DNA of 9,015 nucleotides from an uncultured Alphaproteobacteria bacterium (lineage in GTDB: Bacteria; Pseudomonadota; Alphaproteobacteria; Sneathiellales; Sneathiellaceae), in NCBI GenBank assembly GCA_937910835.1, contig CALEMG010000566.1, positions 1-9,015 of the forward strand, written 5' to 3'. Each line of letters opens with the position of its first letter. Position 1 is the stretch's first letter. A model generated the notes under the pieces. That model saw only the letters and a list, made by a program, of their open reading frames with translations, had not been told where the DNA came from and did not search any database. A program made the position numbers and the translations under genes. Below are positions 5,677 through 9,015 of this stretch, one piece after another.

Positions 5677-6396
5677 ATGTCTTTTCTTGAATTGAAGTCG
5701 CTTTGCAAGAATTTTGGCGGTCTTCGCGCCGTCGATGATTTCACGCTTACAATTGAGGAGGGCAGCCTGAACGCTCTCGTCGGGCCGAATGGCTGCGGGA
5801 AATCAACCCTCTTCAACCTGATCACCGGGGTCTTAAAACCCGATACCGGCCATATCCAGTTCAAGGGCCAAGATATCACGGGCTGGGCGCCGCACAAAAT
5901 TGCACGCCTCGGTATTGGCCGCAAGTTCCAGGTGCCCGCCATATTTGAAGAATTGACGATCCGTGAGAACCTGATCATCGCGGCCAGAAACAATGGCCAG
6001 CGGGCAGAAATTGACGGTATCCTCGCGCAGATTAACCTGACCGAAGCCGCGTCCATACTGGCAGGGGAACTCGCCCATGGCCAGAAACAATGGCTCGAAA
6101 TCGGATTGTTGCTGGCCCAGGCCCCGTCCCTGATCCTGCTTGATGAGCCAACCGCCGGGATGACTGCTGCAGAAACCCGTGCAACTGCCGAACTGATAAC
6201 CCGGATCAACCGGGAGCGGGCGATGACGGTGCTTGTGATCGAGCATGACATGGGTTTTATCGAGCATCTCGCCTGCCCGCTTCATGTGATGTCGAAGGGG
6301 CAGGTCCTGAAATCGGGGAACTTCACAGAAATCCGTAACGACGCCGAAGTAAAGGCTCTCTACTTCGGCCAAGCGGCGGCGGTGGCAAATGCTTGA
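5677..6396 (+). CDS. ABC transporter ATP-binding protein, LivG/UrtD type
   Basis: This is a cytoplasmic ATPase subunit that powers import of the solute captured by the divergent binding protein. In 239 residues it has Walker A GPNGCGKST (36-44), Q-loop Gln85 (KFQ), an ABC signature read as LAHGQ (about 132-136), Walker B LILLDEP (152-158) and H-loop His190 (IEHDM). The block HGQKQWLEIG is typical, from memory, of UrtD-like ATPases of urea/amide importers, where the signature is LSHGQ rather than LSGGQ. The serine is alanine here, a mild deviation. The ATG at 5677 is preferred over the ATG 4 bases earlier, which is out of frame and closes at once. Its 3' end overlaps the next ATPase gene by 8 bases, indicating translational coupling. 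TGA is used as a genuine stop here, so the code is standard. Confidence 0.92.
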   Translation: MSFLELKSLCKNFGGLRAVDDFTLTIEEGSLNALVGPNGCGKSTLFNLITGVLKPDTGHIQFKGQDITGWAPHKIARLGIGRKFQVPAIFEELTIRENLIIAARNNGQRAEIDGILAQINLTEAASILAGELAHGQKQWLEIGLLLAQAPSLILLDEPTAGMTAAETRATAELITRINRERAMTVLVIEHDMGFIEHLACPLHVMSKGQVLKSGNFTEIRNDAEVKALYFGQAAAVANA

Positions 6397-7090
6397 GATA
6401 GAAAATCTCTCCGCGGGCTATGGCGAGGCTTTGGTCCTTCGTGATTTTTCCTGCCGCATCGACTCTGGAAAGGTGAGCGCCCTTATGGGCCGTAACGGCA
6501 TGGGGAAGACAACCCTGATGAAAACCATCATGGGACTGATCCGGGCAAAATCGGGCCGTATCATGGTTGACGGCGTGGCCATTGAGAAGCTGACGACCCA
6601 TCAAATTTCCCGTATCGGCATGGGCTATGTGCCACAAGGCCGCGAGATTTTCGCCGATTTCACCGTCGCGGAAAACCTGCGTCTCAGCCTTCTCGGTCAT
6701 GAGGGCGGGAATGTTCTGACGCTTGAACAAATATATGACTGGTTTCCGATCCTGAAAGAGAGGGCGGAGCAACGCGCCGGAACTTTTTCAGGTGGACAGC
6801 AACAAATCCTCGCCATTGCGCGGGCGTTGATCGGAGGGCCGAAAATGCTCCTCCTCGACGAACCGACAGAAGGCATTCAGCCCAGCATCGTCCATGAAAT
6901 CGGCGTTCAACTTAGCCACATTGCCCGTGAGACCGGCCTCAGCATTCTGATCGTGGAACAGAATGTCGATATGGTTCGCACCCTCGCTGATGAAGTGCTT
7001 TTCATGGAGAACGGGGTGATCAAGGAGTGCTGTGATATAGAAGCGCTGCGTCAGGATGACAGCCTGCTGCACCGTTATCTCTCGGTATAG
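6389..7090 (+). CDS. ABC transporter ATP-binding protein, LivF/UrtE type
   Basis: This is the second ATPase subunit of the importer, 233 residues, partner of the LivG-type subunit encoded just upstream. It shows Walker A GRNGMGKTT (34-42), Q-loop Gln83 (VPQGREIF), the signature FSGGQQQ (133-139), Walker B MLLLDEP (153-159) and, in the H-loop position, Gln191 within VEQN, as is usual for LivF-type proteins. DEPTEGIQPSIV (157-168) is the standard LivF/UrtE block. The start lies within the preceding gene's last codons (ATGCTTGA), giving an 8-base overlap. It is followed after 12 bases by the first permease gene. All catalytic motifs are intact. Confidence 0.92.
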   Translation: MLEIENLSAGYGEALVLRDFSCRIDSGKVSALMGRNGMGKTTLMKTIMGLIRAKSGRIMVDGVAIEKLTTHQISRIGMGYVPQGREIFADFTVAENLRLSLLGHEGGNVLTLEQIYDWFPILKERAEQRAGTFSGGQQQILAIARALIGGPKMLLLDEPTEGIQPSIVHEIGVQLSHIARETGLSILIVEQNVDMVRTLADEVLFMENGVIKECCDIEALRQDDSLLHRYLSV

Positions 7091-7102
7091 GATATTAATC
7101 TA

Positions 7103-7963
7103 ATGAGTGAACTTATTCCCATAATATTGGATGTTAGCTCCTATATTCTGATCCTGGTTCTAGTTGCACTTGGGTTAATGATCGTTTTCGGCATGATGGG
7201 CGTGATCAATATGGCCCATGGGGAACTGTTCATGATCGGCGCCTATGTGACGGTGGCTGCGCAAGGCGCGGGCCTCCCCTTAATGGCCGGCGTTCTTCTC
7301 GCCCCTGTAGTCGTTGGTTTTCTTGGCCTTCTGATCGAGGCCGCTTTGGTCCGCCATATCTATCTCCGGCCACTCGATACCATACTGGCGACCTGGGGCC
7401 TTTCCATTGCGCTAAAGCAGCTCGTGGTGCTCACTTTCGGGCCGGAATCCCACAGTGTCACCCTGCCCATTGATGGTAGCCTCGAAATCGGTGCGTTTAG
7501 TTATCCGCTTTATCGCCTGCTCCTGATGGCAACGTCGATCCTTCTTATCGGTGGGACCTTCTGGCTCTTTACCCGCACGGATTTCGGCCTGATGGCCCGC
7601 GCCGTGATTGCCCGCCCAGACACCGCCGCCTCGCTCGGGATTGACACCCGGCGGATGTATCGGTGGAGCTTCGTGATCGGCACCGCGCTTGCTGGTCTCG
7701 CCGGGGCTCTCGTCGCGCCGATCATCAGCGTCGATCCGCAGATGGGCCTCGGCTATCTGGTGCCGGGCTTCCTCTCCATCCTTGTCGGCGGGGCTGGGCC
7801 ACTCGCCGGGGTGCTGGTGGGCGGTGCCGTTGTCGGCGGGGTGAATAACCTGCTCGCGATCTGGATATCGCCGGTCGCCGCATTGATAACAGTCTATATC
7901 ATCGCCATCCTGATCATTCGGCTGAAACCCGAAGGCATTATGGGAGGGCGCCGTGCGAAATAA
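7103..7963 (+). CDS. Branched-chain amino acid/urea-type ABC permease, LivH/UrtB type
   Basis: This is an inner-membrane permease subunit, 286 residues, strongly hydrophobic with about eight membrane segments. The N-terminal block MGVINMAHGELFMIGAY (32-48) and the cytoplasmic coupling-loop block ARAVIARPDTAASLGID (165-181) are characteristic of LivH-like permeases. RPLDTILATWGLS (89-101) and VPGFLSILVGGAGPLAG (220-236) also fit. It would form a heterodimer with the LivM-type product of the next gene and contact the two ATPases. The ATG at 7103 follows the previous stop by 12 bases with only a weak AGGA site, so its translation may depend on the upstream gene. The last 11 bases overlap the next gene. 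Confidence 0.92.
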   Translation: MSELIPIILDVSSYILILVLVALGLMIVFGMMGVINMAHGELFMIGAYVTVAAQGAGLPLMAGVLLAPVVVGFLGLLIEAALVRHIYLRPLDTILATWGLSIALKQLVVLTFGPESHSVTLPIDGSLEIGAFSYPLYRLLLMATSILLIGGTFWLFTRTDFGLMARAVIARPDTAASLGIDTRRMYRWSFVIGTALAGLAGALVAPIISVDPQMGLGYLVPGFLSILVGGAGPLAGVLVGGAVVGGVNNLLAIWISPVAALITVYIIAILIIRLKPEGIMGGRRAK

Positions 7964-8918
7964 CCTGATCGCCCTTCTGGTGTTTGCCATCCTTGCTGCA
8001 GCGCCGATCCTCATCGGCGGCTACTGGACGGGACAGCTCACCGCCTACCTTGTCTATGGTCTGCTCGCCATGTCCCTGTCGCTAGTCTGGGGATATGGCG
8101 GCATCCTCTGCTTCGGGCAGGCGATGTTCTTCGGGATTGGCGGCTATATCATGGCCGTCCTGACCAAGGGCATGATCGCGCCGGAATTGACCAGCAGCTA
8201 TCTCGGACTAATCGCCGCCATGGCAGGATCGGCGTTGTTCGCCCTCGCACTCGGTTATTTCCTGTTCGCGGGCCGAGGGATCAGCGGGGCCTATCTCGCC
8301 ATCATCACCCTCGCCATGGCGCTGGTGCTGGAACGTCTGATGAACAACTGGTACGCGCTTGGTGGTTATAACGGCCTGCTCAATGTCCCGCCAATCAAAC
8401 TCACCTTCTTCGGTGCGAGCTATGAGCTTTGGGATCGGACGGCAACATTCTATGCCGGCCGCGCCGTTGTTGCCCTCGTCTATTTTCTTGTCACATGGTT
8501 GTTGAGCTCCGCCTATGGCCTGAAATTGACCGCGAGCCGTACCCATCCGGATCGGCTGGCCTCCCTTGGCTATAATGTGCTCACCATCCGGCTTTCGGTT
8601 TTTGCGCTGAGCGCCGCCATTGCCGGGTTGGCAGGCGCCATCTTTGTCACGCTGGATGGGTTTGCGTCCCCCACCCTGATCGGTTTTACCCTCTCGACTG
8701 ATGCGCTTATCTGGGTAGCGTTCGGGGTCAAGGAGATGCTACTCGCGGCATTTCTTGGTGCAATCCTCACCCGCACAGCGGAAAGCTGGCTCTCAGAGAT
8801 TTTCGGGGAGTATTGGATCCTGATTCTCGGGATCGCCTTCATGATCAGCGTTGTCCTACTGCCGAAGGGCTTACTGGCCACTCCACTCGAAAAACTGACT
8901 GGGGGAAAAGGCAGATAG
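7953..8918 (+). CDS. Branched-chain amino acid/urea-type ABC permease, LivM/UrtC type
   Basis: This is the second inner-membrane permease subunit, 321 residues and rich in hydrophobic helices. The start is the GTG at 7953-7955, preceded by a strong GGGAGGG site inside the end of the upstream gene; the two genes overlap by 11 bases. LSLVWGYGGILCFGQAMFFG (42-61) and ISGAYLAIITLAMAL (110-124) are LivM-family blocks. GGYNGLLNVPP (137-147), the loop SRTHPDRLASLGYN (195-208) and the C-terminal LPKGLLATPLEKL fit as well. With the LivH-type subunit it forms the translocation channel for the solute. It is the last recognisable gene of the operon. Confidence 0.92.
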   Translation: MRNNLIALLVFAILAAAPILIGGYWTGQLTAYLVYGLLAMSLSLVWGYGGILCFGQAMFFGIGGYIMAVLTKGMIAPELTSSYLGLIAAMAGSALFALALGYFLFAGRGISGAYLAIITLAMALVLERLMNNWYALGGYNGLLNVPPIKLTFFGASYELWDRTATFYAGRAVVALVYFLVTWLLSSAYGLKLTASRTHPDRLASLGYNVLTIRLSVFALSAAIAGLAGAIFVTLDGFASPTLIGFTLSTDALIWVAFGVKEMLLAAFLGAILTRTAESWLSEIFGEYWILILGIAFMISVVLLPKGLLATPLEKLTGGKGR

Positions 8919-9015
8919 GCGCGCTAAAATAGTCTGGTCCCCAGGAAGACGGGGCTTAATTATTTTGCAAAGATCTGATTTCATAATAATAGAGTATAAG
9001 ATGCAACCAAGGGTC
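8919..9015 (+). other. Tail downstream of the transporter operon; possible weak terminator and possible next start
   Basis: CCCC (8939-8942) and GGGG (8951-8954) could pair around an 8-base loop and are followed by TTAATTATTTT, a weak rho-independent terminator at best. An ATG at 9001-9003 opens a five-codon frame (MQPRV) to the window edge after a purine stretch; it may be the start of another gene but cannot be judged from so little sequence. Confidence 0.3.

Noticed and set aside
9001..9015. Start of another gene at the right edge (MQPRV)
   Set aside because: Only five codons are visible and the ribosome site is unclear, so a gene cannot be supported.

Overview
The window looks like a piece of a proteobacterial chromosome, most likely from an alphaproteobacterium. 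The reasons are moderately GC-rich coding DNA, clear Shine-Dalgarno sites, a glutathione-dependent formaldehyde pathway and a Tat-exported periplasmic binding protein with its own ABC transporter. The taxonomic guess is an inference from gene content and style. There are no rRNA, tRNA, CRISPR or insertion-sequence signals.

Layout. (1) Positions 1-609, minus strand: the N-terminal two thirds of mtnA (methionine salvage), cut by the window edge. (2) Positions 610-724: a short divergent promoter region. (3) Positions 725-2683, plus strand: a two-gene formaldehyde oxidation operon, the class III alcohol dehydrogenase (S-(hydroxymethyl)glutathione dehydrogenase) and S-formylglutathione hydrolase. 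Together they convert formaldehyde bound to glutathione into formate. (4) Positions 2680-5425, minus strand: three genes read leftward, namely a Tat-signal substrate-binding protein of the urea/amide/branched-chain amino acid class, an isochorismatase-family amidohydrolase resembling plant-type nicotinamidase, and an alpha/beta hydrolase. (5) Positions 5426-5676: an AT-rich divergent control region with an inverted repeat that may be an operator. (6) Positions 5677-8918, plus strand: two ABC ATPases and two membrane permeases of the LivG/LivF/LivH/LivM (UrtD/E/B/C-like) type, closely spaced or overlapping. (7) Positions 8919-9015: a short tail with a weak possible terminator.

Regions 4-6 together look like one divergently transcribed uptake-and-hydrolysis locus. 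The binding protein captures a substrate in the periplasm, the four plus-strand genes form the membrane pump, and the two cytoplasmic hydrolases would cleave what comes in. An amide is the best guess, from the amidohydrolase and from the Urt/Fmd-like character of the transporter. The exact substrate cannot be read from the sequence.

The most notable observation is in the alpha/beta hydrolase. An in-frame TGA interrupts the gene after residue 229, yet the same frame continues for 32 good codons that supply the expected catalytic histidine and the family C-terminus. That frame ends in a TAG overlapping the stop codon of the convergent S-formylglutathione hydrolase gene. The gene is therefore a recent nonsense allele, a sequencing error or, less likely, a readthrough gene.
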